64,000 nt of DNA from Bacteroidales bacterium. Lineage in GTDB: Bacteria; Bacteroidota; Bacteroidia; Bacteroidales; Lentimicrobiaceae. The number at the start of each line of letters is the position of its first letter. Position 1 is the stretch's first letter. The stretch is taken from positions 11,211 through 75,210 of the forward strand of contig JADIZB010000024.1 in the NCBI GenBank assembly GCA_016705005.1. The letters are read 5' to 3'. Below, piece by piece: positions 25,516 through 35,351 of the stretch. The notes under the pieces are model-generated. The model did not search any database, had not been told where the DNA came from, and saw nothing but the letters and a program-made list of their open reading frames with translations. The position numbers and the translations under genes are program-made.

Positions 25516-26118
25516 ATGAAAAAGATCCCTGTTATTGCTGCCATTTTCCTGATGATTACACTTATAACCGGCTGTGAAATCCTTGACCAGGCGAGGCAGG
25601 TCGCCATGCTCTCAAAATGTGAGTTCAAACTGAAAACCGTTGACCAGTTGCGCCTGGCAGGTGTAAACATACAACAGGTTAAAAAGCTTACCGATCTCAA
25701 CATGATGGACGCTGCGAAAATCACAGCTGCTGCAGTTTCGGGCGGGAGCCTGCCACTTAATTTTACCCTGAACGTGGAAGCCAGGAACCCGAACACTAAC
25801 ACAGCAGGTCTTACAAAACTTGACTGGATATTGTACATCGACGATATTCAGATGGTAAGCGGGGTGAATGAGCAGCGGGTTCAGATTCCGGGTAACGGCG
25901 GAACCGGGATTATTCCCCTTTCCATCGGTATTGATCTGAAACAGGCCCTGAAAGGAAAAAGCGGGGATGCCATCGCCAATTTCGGGCTGAACCTGGCTGG
26001 TGCAGGTAACAAGCCTTCCCGGATTACCCTGAAAGCGAAACCGACGATAATGGTCGGGTCACAGGCAATTGCTTATCCGGGTTACCTGACCATTCAGAAT
26101 GAGTTTACCTCAAATTAA
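25516..26118 (+). CDS. LEA2/WHy-like lipoprotein
   Basis: A 200-residue lipoprotein. The signal peptide ends in the lipobox LITGC with Cys20 as the lipid attachment site. After a short helical segment (about residues 40-75), residues about 80-195 form a beta-rich domain (LNFTLNVEARNPNTNTAGLTKLDW, DDIQMVSGVNEQ, GTGIIPLSIGIDL, ITLKAKPTIM) with the N-P-N turn typical of LEA14/WHy domains. Such domains are linked to desiccation and stress proteins and to envelope proteins, but the function of the bacterial lipoproteins is mostly unknown. It stands alone after typA. It has no aspartate after Cys20, so outer-membrane placement is plausible. Confidence 0.75.
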   Translation: MKKIPVIAAIFLMITLITGCEILDQARQVAMLSKCEFKLKTVDQLRLAGVNIQQVKKLTDLNMMDAAKITAAAVSGGSLPLNFTLNVEARNPNTNTAGLTKLDWILYIDDIQMVSGVNEQRVQIPGNGGTGIIPLSIGIDLKQALKGKSGDAIANFGLNLAGAGNKPSRITLKAKPTIMVGSQAIAYPGYLTIQNEFTSN

Positions 26119-26214
26119 CTTTAAAGGCATCCTGTTAAAATGAGAGGATTCGGCCCTAAAACCGAAGTTCAGGGAACACGCCTGACCCACATAACTTATT
26201 GCAAATGTGGATGA

Positions 26215-28347
26215 TTACTTTTGAACAAGAATCTTTCCTGTCAGCATCTGTGCGCCGGAAATGACCTGTACAAGGTAAATCCCGTTTTTCATCATCCCAA
26301 GGTCAACCGGAACAGTTTGTATGCCGGCAATAGTTTCGGGTATTGACTGGTGATAAATCATTCTGCCGGTTACATCCAGAACCTTTAATTCTGCCCGATT
26401 GGCTTCAGCAACATTAAATTGAATCACGGCATTGTCTTCGGCAGGGTTAGGAAATATGGTCAGAACATCTCTGGTTTCTCCGACGATTGAATAACTGTTG
26501 CCCACCGGCAATTCCGGCCGCGTGCAGAGCAGGGTGCCATTTTCACCTCCGACCAGATCCACTGTATTTTGCAGGATAGTAACCCTGAACAGATCATTCA
26601 TGGTATTGCTCTGAACCACCGACCAAGACATGCCGTTGTATTTCAACAATGTGCCATTCCGGCCGCAGGCCCAGCCCTGATTGTTGTCACCGATGCAGAC
26701 TGAAAGCAGGTCTTCGTTGGTAACCGGTTCAAATTCAAGCCAGTTTCCGCCATCGAAATATGCGATCAGACCATTATCTCCGACTGCATAAACATGAAAA
26801 TCATAATAACCGGATACACTCAGGTCATTAAAACCGCCTCGCGTTGTTTCATAACTGACAGCCCATTCATCCTGAATAAAATCATTATAATAAATAACTC
26901 CTTTAATATCACTATCGGATCGTTTACAACACATCCATGCGGCCTCTTCTAAATAGCCCGGGTATGAAACCTTTTCAGCAATCGGGATGTCCTGCATAAA
27001 TTTAAAGGATGTAATACTGTCAGAAAGAGGCAAAACCAGGTTGGTCCAGGAATCCTGGATTCTGGTGTATAAGATATTATAAGAAGAGATACCGATATCG
27101 TAGGATGAAATATCAATGTCGCTCACCGGCATATATATATCCATAGCCGGAATAGTTTCTTCAACCCAGATTCCGTTAAAACAGGAGAATAACTTTACCT
27201 CATAGTTGTAAGGTTCCGGCAAATCCAGCTTTTTGAAGGCAGAAGCCCACAATACCTGATCACCTGATGAAGTGACTTCATTAAACCTGAACCCTTCAAC
27301 TGTAAGTTCATTGGTCCATTTTCCCGCATCGTAATGCCAGATACCATCGGTGCCGCAGGCGAAATAACCGTTGTTGGCCTGTGTAAACGCGATATCGAGG
27401 ATGCTGTCGGCTGTAAAGCCGTTGGAAACACTCCAGGTGCCGTCGGATCCGTGGTAAACATATCCGGTGGTATCGCTAACATAGGCTTCGTTCTCTCCGG
27501 TTGCTTCAACTGAAGTCAGCAGTCTGTCGTAAGCGAATGAGCTTTCTTTTATCCGGTTATCGCCGGAGAATCTGTAAACTGAAGGATAGGTATCCACAAA
27601 AAATGCGATCCGGTTCTGAATTCCAAAGCCATGTTCGTTGTCTGACATGGATAACCCGGAATTAATACCACCGGCACCAAGCGGAAGCCATTGATCTCCA
27701 TTGAATTGATAAAGCAGGCCATAGCCTTCCGTATCGGAGCCGTTAAGTAAAACATCGGAGTGCCCTGACATATGCACGGATGAGAACATTATGTAGCTTC
27801 CTGTGGCAAAACTGAAATCAGGTTCCCAATTCCCATTTGTGAAATGATAGAGTGAATTATACAACCCGGCAGCCCAGCCTTCATCCTGATTGGCAAAACT
27901 AACAGTTGTCAGATTTTCAGCTTCCTGCTGAACCTGCCATGAATCCCCGTCCCAGAAAAGAATGGTATTGCCGACAGCCCACCCATGGGTTTCATCGGTA
28001 AAGCATACATCGTTCAGGGTAACATTAACCGGGCTTTCCTGCTCAACCCAATCTGCACCGTTGAACTTCAGGATTGTACCGTTATCACCCACCGCCCACG
28101 CCAGCGTGGGAGAGAGGTATTTCACTGCATTCAGGTTATCCGAAACCGGACTGACGGCCTGTGCCCAGATGCTGTCGCTGTAATGGAGGATAACGCCGTT
28201 ATCAGCAACGGCAATACCGAGGCCGGCCTCGGCAAAACTGATATCATTCAGGTGATGGTGGCCGGTTGACGGATTGATCCAATACCATGACTGGGCGGTG
28301 ATCTGGCTGCAGGCAAGCAGCATCAGGAATGTAAAAAGGTTTCTCAT
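26215..28347 (-). CDS. T9SS-secreted Ycf48-like propeller protein
   Basis: A 710-residue exported protein. The signal peptide ends near residue 19 (ACSQITAQ). Residues about 30-620 hold repeated motifs of the type GIAVADNGVILHY, AWAVGDNGTILKFNGADW and GWACGRNGTLLKYNGMSW, a pattern shared with Ycf48-like propellers. The C-terminus (about residues 635-710: FPNPAEDNAVIQFN, LKVLDVTGRMIYHQ, MKNGIYLVQVISG and KILVQK) is a type A T9SS sorting domain. It should be exported through the outer membrane and anchored or released there. No catalytic residues stand out. A -7 box (TAACTTTG) is 65 bases upstream of the start. Confidence 0.82.
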   Translation of the reverse strand: MRNLFTFLMLLACSQITAQSWYWINPSTGHHHLNDISFAEAGLGIAVADNGVILHYSDSIWAQAVSPVSDNLNAVKYLSPTLAWAVGDNGTILKFNGADWVEQESPVNVTLNDVCFTDETHGWAVGNTILFWDGDSWQVQQEAENLTTVSFANQDEGWAAGLYNSLYHFTNGNWEPDFSFATGSYIMFSSVHMSGHSDVLLNGSDTEGYGLLYQFNGDQWLPLGAGGINSGLSMSDNEHGFGIQNRIAFFVDTYPSVYRFSGDNRIKESSFAYDRLLTSVEATGENEAYVSDTTGYVYHGSDGTWSVSNGFTADSILDIAFTQANNGYFACGTDGIWHYDAGKWTNELTVEGFRFNEVTSSGDQVLWASAFKKLDLPEPYNYEVKLFSCFNGIWVEETIPAMDIYMPVSDIDISSYDIGISSYNILYTRIQDSWTNLVLPLSDSITSFKFMQDIPIAEKVSYPGYLEEAAWMCCKRSDSDIKGVIYYNDFIQDEWAVSYETTRGGFNDLSVSGYYDFHVYAVGDNGLIAYFDGGNWLEFEPVTNEDLLSVCIGDNNQGWACGRNGTLLKYNGMSWSVVQSNTMNDLFRVTILQNTVDLVGGENGTLLCTRPELPVGNSYSIVGETRDVLTIFPNPAEDNAVIQFNVAEANRAELKVLDVTGRMIYHQSIPETIAGIQTVPVDLGMMKNGIYLVQVISGAQMLTGKILVQK

Positions 28348-28411
28348 GTTGATGGTGATTCAGGAATCAGTATCTAATGCTAAGGATCGTATATAACTAT
28401 ATTGAGTGTAT

Positions 28412-28419
28412 CAAAGTTA
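28412..28419 (-). promoter_or_regulatory. -7 box TAACTTTG for the Ycf48-like gene
   Basis: An exact TAnnTTTG match on the minus strand 65 bases upstream of the start. There is no clear -33 box. Confidence 0.4.
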
Positions 28420-28546
28420 ATATTTAATACTGTATTATATTTTATCGTCGGGAAATAATAACGGTTTATTAAAATATCTGACCAGATTTTACGGTGCAAT
28501 TGTAACAAAAACAGGTCCATTCTGTTTTATAATAAAAACCTTGAAA

Positions 28547-29074
28547 ATGAATCCAGCCAATAAAAAGGTACTGTGTCTCGTACACAACGATTTTGAAGAC
28601 CTCGAACTCTGGTATCCTGTACTCAGACTCAGGGGTGAAGGATTTAAGGTCATCCTTGCAGGAGATATCGGCAACCATGTTTATGTTGGTAAGTATGGTG
28701 TACCGGCGAAAAGCGATGTCTCCTTCGAAGAGATTGATGCGGAAGATTATGACGGATTGCTTGTTCCGGGTGGCTGGGCGCCTGATAAATTAAGGCGGTC
28801 GCCCGATGTGCTTGAATTTACCCGTAAAATGATGACATCCGGGAAACCCGTCGGCCAGATCTGCCATGCCGGCTGGGTGCTGGTTTCGGCCAATGTACTG
28901 AAAGGTAGGAAAGTTACCGGTTCTCCTGGTATCAAGGATGATCTGATCAATGCCGGAGGACTATGGTCTGATGATGCAGTGGTGGTGGATGGAAACCTGG
29001 TTTCAGCTCAGAAACCTGCCGATTTGCCGTTTTACACGAATGCGTTTCTGCAATTGTTTGAAGCGGAAAATTGA
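28547..29074 (+). CDS. DJ-1/PfpI-family protein
   Basis: About 175 residues from the ATG at 28547. The frame extends two codons to a TTG that is unlikely to be used. Features of the DJ-1/PfpI fold are present: an N-terminal strand (KVLCLVHNDFEDLELWYP) with the Glu that contacts the catalytic Cys region, DYDGLLVPGGWAPDKLR in the middle, and the nucleophile elbow QICHAGWVL with Cys near residue 106. The family covers glyoxalase- or deglycase-like proteins, chaperones and PfpI peptidases. The exact activity cannot be assigned. It has no signal peptide and stands alone between minus-strand genes. Confidence 0.85.
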   Translation: MNPANKKVLCLVHNDFEDLELWYPVLRLRGEGFKVILAGDIGNHVYVGKYGVPAKSDVSFEEIDAEDYDGLLVPGGWAPDKLRRSPDVLEFTRKMMTSGKPVGQICHAGWVLVSANVLKGRKVTGSPGIKDDLINAGGLWSDDAVVVDGNLVSAQKPADLPFYTNAFLQLFEAEN

Positions 29075-29128
29075 GAATGAGAAATTGGTTTAGCCCTTTC
29101 CTGAAGAACAAACCAGCTCAATTCAGGT

Positions 29129-29524
29129 TTACGATTTAATAACTTCCAGTTTTTTCTTCAGTTTATCAATCAGGGCTGATTCGGTTTCGTTGACACCTTC
29201 GTTGGCTGCGGCGATCCTGAAAGCCACTTTCAGGCAAAGGTTTTTAATCCTTGCATCAAACAGGGGTGCATTCGAATCAATGTAGCCTGTAAAGTCGGTG
29301 AAAGCCTCTCTGGCAGAGGCGTTGTTTTTCCTCAATCTGTTGAATTCCGCCCCGGCACCCAACACCGCATCGCGATGGCTGTGATTTGCTGATCCTGTAT
29401 TTTCGATTTCCTGACCGATGAATTCACAGATTTTATCAACCTCTTCTGTTTGAACAATCCCATCAGCCCGAGCCACCGCATAGGCCAGCCGGCCTAGCTC
29501 TGTGTAAAAAACTGAATAATCCAT
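29129..29524 (-). CDS. TerB-like helical protein
   Basis: About 131 residues from the ATG at 29524. The longer frame from 29605 adds a segment with no family likeness. Helical pattern and the motif GRLAYAVARADGIVQTEEVDKI match TerB-like (tellurite-resistance B) domains, with a second such repeat at IAAANEGVNETESALIDKL. Acidic residues in both repeats could bind a divalent metal, as in TerB. It is cytoplasmic, with no membrane segment. No other ter genes are near, so a role in tellurite resistance is not supported. A general stress or metal-linked role is only possible. Confidence 0.65.
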   Translation of the reverse strand: MDYSVFYTELGRLAYAVARADGIVQTEEVDKICEFIGQEIENTGSANHSHRDAVLGAGAEFNRLRKNNASAREAFTDFTGYIDSNAPLFDARIKNLCLKVAFRIAAANEGVNETESALIDKLKKKLEVIKS

Positions 29525-29626
29525 GGTGAATGAATTAAGTGATGATTTTTTATTCCGGGTTTTACCAATCAAATTCCCTGCCACAGGGCAATTTGGCAGG
29601 ATCATAATTTAGTGGATATTAATCCT

Positions 29627-29634
29627 TAATTTTG
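29627..29634 (+). promoter_or_regulatory. -7 box TAATTTTG of the ktr operon
   Basis: An exact TAnnTTTG match, 27 bases upstream of the ktrB start. No -33 TTTG lies at standard spacing. Confidence 0.5.
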
Positions 29635-29660
29635 TAAAACCATTTTACCTGATCAGGATA

Positions 29661-31481
29661 ATGTCACTGAAAATTAGGATTATTCATCTTCTGGATTTAT
29701 TCCGGCGATTGCGAAGGCGTATTCTTGGATTTCTCGATACCATAGGTATTCTGGCCGCATTGTCAGGATTCATCCTGTTGCTTTATCATATTGGTTTCGA
29801 GCATACAAAGCTTCAGATAATTTCGATACATAAAGGTTATAACCTATTGCTGTTTTTAGTTTTGCTGAGTGATCTTGCCGGACTTGGCCTTAAAACATGG
29901 AAAGCAAAAGCACTAAAGCAACGACTTGCTGACGTAGTTCTGATTCCTCTGATAATCATGCTTTTGGATATCAGAACCGGCATCCCCGGTTTCATTCAAC
30001 CCACGCATATAGTTTATAGCATCCTCAGTCATAACCTGGCAGTTTATTTTCTGATTGTTTTTATTCTGATTACTGAAGTTTCCACCAGCTCAATGCAGTT
30101 AAGCAACCGGAATACTAACCCGGCATTGCTTTTTGTCAGTAGTTTCCTTTTTATTATTGTATTCGGGACCGGTTTGCTGATGTTGCCAACGGCAACCTAC
30201 GACGGAATCGGTTTTACCGATGCCTTTTTTACCTCAACCAGTGCCGTCTGTGTCACAGGGTTGGTGGTTTTCGATACAGCCAGTAAATTTACCGCTCTTG
30301 GGCAGGCTTTTATCATTATCCTGATACAGATCGGAGGCCTTGGAATCATGACTTTTACTAGTTTTTTCGGTTATTTCTTCAAGGGAGGTGCATCTTTCGG
30401 GAATGAATTTCTGCTGAAAGAGCTCATCAATGAAGAGAAACTCGGCGAAATATTCAAGGCACTGCTCAAGATTGTGATTGTTACATTTTCAATTGAAGCG
30501 GCAGGAGCTTTGCTGATTTATATTACAATAGACCCATCCTTTTTTTCCGGTAGTCAGACGCAGCTTGGATTTGCTGTGTTTCATTCCATTTCGGCTTTTT
30601 GTAATGCAGGGTTTTCAACACTTTCATCAGGCCTTTATCAGCCTGGTTTCAGGTATAACTATTCGTTACATTATATCATTGCATTCCTGATTATTCTGGG
30701 CGGACTGGGGTTTCCCATAGTATTCAATTATTATAAGCTGGTACGTCATTTTCTGTTAAATAAATTCAGGCAGCTCACCGGGCAGAAATCGTATTACCAT
30801 ATACCCAACCTGATTAACATCAATACCCGGATTGCGCTGATCACTACCGGTAGCCTTATTATTGCCGGATTTGTGTTTTTTATGCTTTCAGAATTCCATC
30901 ATTCACTTGAAGGACTTTCGATCAAAGGGAAAATAGCCGGTGCTTTCTTTGGTTCGGTTACAGCCCGGACGGCAGGTTTCAACACTGTTGACATGATGTT
31001 GTTTACCCCGGCAACCATACTTTTTTATTTTGTTCTGATGTGGATCGGAGCATCTCCAGCTTCGACCGGGGGAGGAATTAAGACAACCACTTTTGCGCTT
31101 GCGCTGATGAATGTGGTGAGCATGGCAAAAGGCAAGGACCGTATCGAGGTATTCGGGCGTGAAATAGCCAATGAATCAGTCCGGCGGGCTTTTGCCGTGA
31201 TTTTTCTTTCATTCCTGGTTATCGGTCTGGCTGTTCTGATACTAATGATTACTGACGGGGTTTTTGGCCTTTCAAGGATTATTTTTGAAGTGATCTCGGC
31301 CTTCGGTACTGTTGGACTTTCGCTGAATGTTACCCCGGGACTTTCTGTTGGAGGTAAATGGGTTTTGATCGTCACCATGTTCCTTGGTCGCGTCGGAACA
31401 CTCACACTTATGGTCGGTCTTTTCAGAAAGCTTCGCAGCCTTCAGTATCATTATCCGACTGAAAACATCCTGATTAATTAA
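29661..31481 (+). CDS. ktrB: Potassium uptake channel subunit (KtrB/TrkH family)
   Basis: A 606-residue integral membrane protein. An N-terminal extension of about 130 residues holds extra membrane helices. The core carries the four M1-P-M2 repeats of TrkH/KtrB with the selectivity glycines visible: STSAVCVTGLVVFDT, HSISAFCNAGFSTL, SVTARTAGFNTVD and VISAFGTVGLSLN. It imports K+, driven by membrane potential or sodium. The cytosolic RCK partner gene ktrA follows directly on the same strand. The extension is longer than in typical KtrB. The pair forms a complete uptake system that ends in a strong terminator. Confidence 0.92.
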   Translation: MSLKIRIIHLLDLFRRLRRRILGFLDTIGILAALSGFILLLYHIGFEHTKLQIISIHKGYNLLLFLVLLSDLAGLGLKTWKAKALKQRLADVVLIPLIIMLLDIRTGIPGFIQPTHIVYSILSHNLAVYFLIVFILITEVSTSSMQLSNRNTNPALLFVSSFLFIIVFGTGLLMLPTATYDGIGFTDAFFTSTSAVCVTGLVVFDTASKFTALGQAFIIILIQIGGLGIMTFTSFFGYFFKGGASFGNEFLLKELINEEKLGEIFKALLKIVIVTFSIEAAGALLIYITIDPSFFSGSQTQLGFAVFHSISAFCNAGFSTLSSGLYQPGFRYNYSLHYIIAFLIILGGLGFPIVFNYYKLVRHFLLNKFRQLTGQKSYYHIPNLININTRIALITTGSLIIAGFVFFMLSEFHHSLEGLSIKGKIAGAFFGSVTARTAGFNTVDMMLFTPATILFYFVLMWIGASPASTGGGIKTTTFALALMNVVSMAKGKDRIEVFGREIANESVRRAFAVIFLSFLVIGLAVLILMITDGVFGLSRIIFEVISAFGTVGLSLNVTPGLSVGGKWVLIVTMFLGRVGTLTLMVGLFRKLRSLQYHYPTENILIN

Positions 31482-31517
31482 TTGGTATCAATTTATTTTT
31501 TATTCAATACAACGCTT

Positions 31518-32210
31518 ATGAAATTTATAGTAATTGGTCTGGGCAACTTTGGGTCGGCACTTTCAGCCCGACTTACATCGATGGGTCATGAGGTAATCGG
31601 CATCGATGGCAACAGGCAGAAGACCGAAATATTCAAGGATGTGATCACACAGACCATTTGCCTTGATTGCACCAATGAACAGGCGTTATCAACACTTCCG
31701 TTAAAAGAATGTGATTATGCCATTGTAACGATCGGGGAGGACTTTGGAGCTTCGGTGATGACAACGGCCCTTTTGAAACAAGCCGGAGTTAAAAAACTGG
31801 TGAGTCGTGCCATCAGCCCTTTGCATTATAAAGTTATTGAAACGCTTGGCGTGGATCTTATTTTACAGCCTGAATACGAAGCGGCTTCACGTTTTGCCGA
31901 TAGTGTATTGTTCTCTGGTGTAAGTAATTCATTTGACGTTACCGATGAATACAAAATTATCGAGGCCCGGCTTCCTGACCGGTACGACGGACTTACACTA
32001 AGCGAAGTTGACTTCACCGGAAGGCATTCGCTGCTTGTACTTACAATCATTCGTAAAGAAGAGAGTAAATCGGTTTTCGGACAGTCTCAGAAGACCAGGA
32101 AATCCCTCGGACTCCCTGCGGCCAGTCAGAAATTAAAAAAAGACGATCAGATTGTTTTGTTCGGGAAATTAAAAGATATTGAAGGATTGCTCGATTCAGG
32201 CGGAGAATAA
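31518..32210 (+). CDS. ktrA: RCK regulatory subunit of potassium uptake (KtrA/TrkA family)
   Basis: About 230 residues from the ATG at 31518. The frame extends upstream to a TTG with sequence that does not match the family. The N-terminal RCK_N Rossmann domain (FIVIGLGNFGSALSARLTSM then GHEVIGID, and DCTNEQAL, AIVTIGEDF) binds NAD or ATP/ADP nucleotides. The C-terminal RCK_C domain (about residues 135-228) can bind c-di-AMP in some relatives. It forms the gating ring under KtrB, whose gene ends 36 bases before. It is cytoplasmic. Confidence 0.92.
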   Translation: MKFIVIGLGNFGSALSARLTSMGHEVIGIDGNRQKTEIFKDVITQTICLDCTNEQALSTLPLKECDYAIVTIGEDFGASVMTTALLKQAGVKKLVSRAISPLHYKVIETLGVDLILQPEYEAASRFADSVLFSGVSNSFDVTDEYKIIEARLPDRYDGLTLSEVDFTGRHSLLVLTIIRKEESKSVFGQSQKTRKSLGLPAASQKLKKDDQIVLFGKLKDIEGLLDSGGE

Positions 32211-32218
32211 GGGATACA

Positions 32219-32258
32219 AAAAAAAGAAGGCTGCAGGTAATGCAGCCTTCTTTTTTTT
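32219..32258. terminator. Bidirectional terminator between convergent genes
   Basis: A long stem (AAAAGAAGGCTGCA with TGCAGCCTTCTTTT) and runs of A on the left and T on the right, so it can end both ktrA (+) and the convergent T9SS gene (-). Confidence 0.9.
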
Positions 32259-32270
32259 GTAATAAACAGA

Positions 32271-35069
32271 TTACCTGATGCTTACCTTGCGGGTAATGGT
32301 ACCCTCTTTTGTTGTAAGATTCAACAGATAAAGTCCTGAAGGCATTTCTGAAGTGCTGATGCGCATTTCGTTTGAATTGCCGTTGGATTCATAAACAAGT
32401 TGTCCGGCAACATTGTAGAGTTTAGCAGTGGTGATTTCAACACCTGCGTTTATGTTCAGAATATCGGTGGCAGGATTGGGATACACTCTCAGGTTTTCAG
32501 CTGAAGGCTGATTGCCGGTTGAAGTAATAAAACTGACAGCAACATCATCAATAAGGAAGATGAATTTATCACTTGAAACGCACTGTATTGCTACATAAAC
32601 TGCTTGTCCCTGGTAATCGGTAAGGTCGTATTCAACATAAGTCCAGGCTGTTGCAGGGGCTTCGATAGGACCAGCGATCTGGGTAAAGCTTGAAGGGTTG
32701 TTGTCGGTTGTTGAAACCAGAACATTATAGGTTTCCAGACCGTATTCAGCGGTATATGATTTTACCCACATAGAAAGCATAGGATATTCGCCAAGGGTTA
32801 CCTGTGGTGAAATCATCCAGTCATCATTAACAGCCGGCGGTACTGAAGCAAAACAGGCGCCAAGACGAGCACCACCATGAGGTGCCATGCCTGTTACAGC
32901 CGGGGTTGTGGTCAGAGGATTGAAGGCAATGTATGCCATAGGCTCACCTGAATGAGGGAATGTAATCTCAGTAAAGCCATAGGTTGCGCCACCGTCAAGG
33001 TCAACAGCTTCCCATGGAGTGAAAGTAAGGTCAAAGTCAGCCTGGGCTTCGAAATCGAGAATGATGCTGGTTTGGTTACCACCACCGGTAATTTCAATTT
33101 CAACCGGACCGGCAGGTGTTGATTCTCCGTTGTCATAAACAGCAGTTACGAGATAGCTGTATCCGCCATTGGCAAGATCCATATCATCGTAGAAAGTGTC
33201 GGTAATCTGGTTGGCAATCATGCCACCGTTGCGCCATACGTTGTAACCAAGCAGTTCGCGACCACCACGAACCGTATTTGGTTTGTGCTGATGATTTCCT
33301 GCAATGGCTGCGCGGGTTGAAGATGTCGTAGAAACGATATTGGCAGCAGCAACCGGACGTTTACCCGGAGCGCCAACATAGAAATCGTCAACCAGGAAGA
33401 TAAATGCATCGTTGGATACACACTGAATTCCAACATAAACTTCCTGACCTGCGTATGAAGACAGGTCATAACTGAATTCTGCATAAGCATCTGCCGGAGC
33501 AGTAACATAGGAGCCACCAGAAACGATCGAAAAGTCTGCCGGTTCAGTTCCTGTGGTGGAAATCCCTACTTTAAACCTTTCCAAACCATATTCATCTGTG
33601 TAACTCTTGGCGAAAAAGTCTGCAATGTCACCGGCATTAACCATAATTTTCGGCGATATCAACCAATCATCGTTGGCAGGAGTAACAGAAGCAAAACAAG
33701 CAGCGACTTTATTTCCACTGTATGCAATGGTTTCTTCAAGTACAGGGGTGGTACTCATTGGGTTGAAAATGATATAGGCCTGAGGATCACCACCGTTTAG
33801 CCAGGTATAACCATCAATAACATATGTTTCAGAACCGTCGACATCAACATTTGTCCATGGAGAGAAGGATAAAGTAAAATCTTCATAATCCTCAAAATCA
33901 TCAAAATAACCTTCAACCGCACCTCCACCGGGAGCATCCCAGGTAAGGTGAACATCGTTGCCACCTGTAACTGTTCCTTCAAGATTAGTCGGAGGAAGTG
34001 GTTCTTCGAGGTTGCCGTTGAATTTGAACATACCGCCTACAGTATTGCTTTCGTTGAAAGCACCGCACCATCCGATTGAGCTGCTGATCCAGTCGGTAGC
34101 AAGGAATTGAGTTCCTTCGGTATCGGGGAAGAAAGCCCAGGTGTGTCCGCCGTCGTAGCTATAAGCGATTCCGGTTGCACCTTCTGCAGCACCGGTACAA
34201 ACCCATGTATCAGGAGTGCCGGGAACATAGGCATAATCGTTGGTCAGTACAGTTCCGGTAACCGAAATGGTTGCCCAGGTAACACCTCCGTCTAAGGTCT
34301 CTGACATGGCGCCGACTGAACTTGCACCTTTGTCCATTGCAATACCATGTGTTGCACTGGCAAACTCAACGTCAACGTAAGTTGCAGGGAGGGTTGTAGC
34401 TGATACTTCCCAGGTCAATCCCTTGTCGGCCGAACGGTAAACGCGGCTTTTGTTGGTTCCGAACCAGATATTGTCGCCAACAGCTGAGCAGTAACCAACA
34501 ACACCCCATTCACCTGAAATTGGAGCAGGTATGTTGGCAGCCGGGACAAGTGTCCATGTTGTACCACCATCGGTAGTTGTGTACATTTCAAAATCCCCGT
34601 TGATGGGATCACCCTGGCACCAGCCGTTGTTGGCATCGAAAAAGTGAACACAATTCGGGAAAGAAGCTGCATTGCTGAACGCAGCTGTTGTTTGCCTTGT
34701 CCAGGAGGTTCCTCCATTGGTAGTTGCATAAATACCCTGAGGTAGTGCACCGGTTTGTTTATACATGGGCACGTAGGCTTTATTGCCATCAGTGGCAAAA
34801 ATCATCCCTGGCTCAAGACCGGCTGTATTGTTGATGACACCCGGAGTCCAGAGATCACCTCCATTAACTGTCCTGGTGAACTCCTGAATATAAGCACCTG
34901 TTCCGCTTCCATCATAGGCAGTAGCCCATACAATCTGATCAGAAAGAGCATGCATGAATTTGATACCACGGGAAACTTCGGTAAACCCGGAAGCCTGAGG
35001 CAGCCACTGAGCCATACTGCTGAATGAAATGGCCACGAAGGCCAAAAGAGTAAAGAACTTTTTCATCAT
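32271..35069 (-). CDS. T9SS-secreted cleaved-adhesin protein with propeller and FnIII domains
   Basis: About 932 residues when started at the paired ATG codons near 35069. The longer frame from 35099 adds residues before the signal peptide (MKKFFTLLAFVAISFSSMAQ). Residues about 20-350 carry propeller-like motifs (TVNGGDLW, ATTNGGTSW, TTTDGGTTW, YSYDGGHTW). An FnIII-like stretch (LPPTNLEGTVTGGNDVHLTW) and two choice-of-anchor/cleaved-adhesin domains follow (NDDWLISPKI, FLVDDFYVG; NDDWMISPQVTL, FLIDDVAVS), similar to gingipain adhesin domains. The last roughly 75 residues form a T9SS sorting domain (VYPNPATDILNI...GQLVYESN...MPSGLYLLNL...KVSIR). A surface adhesin or glycan-binding role is inferred. 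Confidence 0.85.
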   Translation of the reverse strand: MMKKFFTLLAFVAISFSSMAQWLPQASGFTEVSRGIKFMHALSDQIVWATAYDGSGTGAYIQEFTRTVNGGDLWTPGVINNTAGLEPGMIFATDGNKAYVPMYKQTGALPQGIYATTNGGTSWTRQTTAAFSNAASFPNCVHFFDANNGWCQGDPINGDFEMYTTTDGGTTWTLVPAANIPAPISGEWGVVGYCSAVGDNIWFGTNKSRVYRSADKGLTWEVSATTLPATYVDVEFASATHGIAMDKGASSVGAMSETLDGGVTWATISVTGTVLTNDYAYVPGTPDTWVCTGAAEGATGIAYSYDGGHTWAFFPDTEGTQFLATDWISSSIGWCGAFNESNTVGGMFKFNGNLEEPLPPTNLEGTVTGGNDVHLTWDAPGGGAVEGYFDDFEDYEDFTLSFSPWTNVDVDGSETYVIDGYTWLNGGDPQAYIIFNPMSTTPVLEETIAYSGNKVAACFASVTPANDDWLISPKIMVNAGDIADFFAKSYTDEYGLERFKVGISTTGTEPADFSIVSGGSYVTAPADAYAEFSYDLSSYAGQEVYVGIQCVSNDAFIFLVDDFYVGAPGKRPVAAANIVSTTSSTRAAIAGNHQHKPNTVRGGRELLGYNVWRNGGMIANQITDTFYDDMDLANGGYSYLVTAVYDNGESTPAGPVEIEITGGGNQTSIILDFEAQADFDLTFTPWEAVDLDGGATYGFTEITFPHSGEPMAYIAFNPLTTTPAVTGMAPHGGARLGACFASVPPAVNDDWMISPQVTLGEYPMLSMWVKSYTAEYGLETYNVLVSTTDNNPSSFTQIAGPIEAPATAWTYVEYDLTDYQGQAVYVAIQCVSSDKFIFLIDDVAVSFITSTGNQPSAENLRVYPNPATDILNINAGVEITTAKLYNVAGQLVYESNGNSNEMRISTSEMPSGLYLLNLTTKEGTITRKVSIR

Positions 35070-35106
35070 AATTATTTTTTGGTTTGACATTTGGTTCAAG
35101 TACCTG

Positions 35107-35114
35107 CAAATATA
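35107..35114 (-). promoter_or_regulatory. -7 box TATATTTG for the cleaved-adhesin gene
   Basis: An exact TAnnTTTG match on the minus strand 38 bases upstream of the chosen start. There is no clear -33 box. Confidence 0.5.
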
Positions 35115-35283
35115 TCCAAAACAAGTATAGCAGAGACTTTTTTTTAAATAAATCTTAGTAAAAAGTGATGTGGATTGATCGGTTCTGATAATATTTTTGT
35201 CTGTCCTGAATTAAAATCCACGATCTGATTTTAAAATACTGACAGGAATCAGATGAACAGGAAAAGAATTATCACTTTTATCA

Positions 35284-35318
35284 TTTGTAAAAGTAAGTGC
35301 CATAAATTCTTACTTTTG
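35284..35318 (+). promoter_or_regulatory. Promoter of ffh
   Basis: TTTG at 35284-35287 and TACTTTTG at 35311-35318. The 23-base spacing is a little longer than usual. Transcription would begin about 25 bases before the ffh start. Confidence 0.6.
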
Positions 35319-35351
35319 CACCGCTCATTTTAAATTCCTGGAAACTGCTTT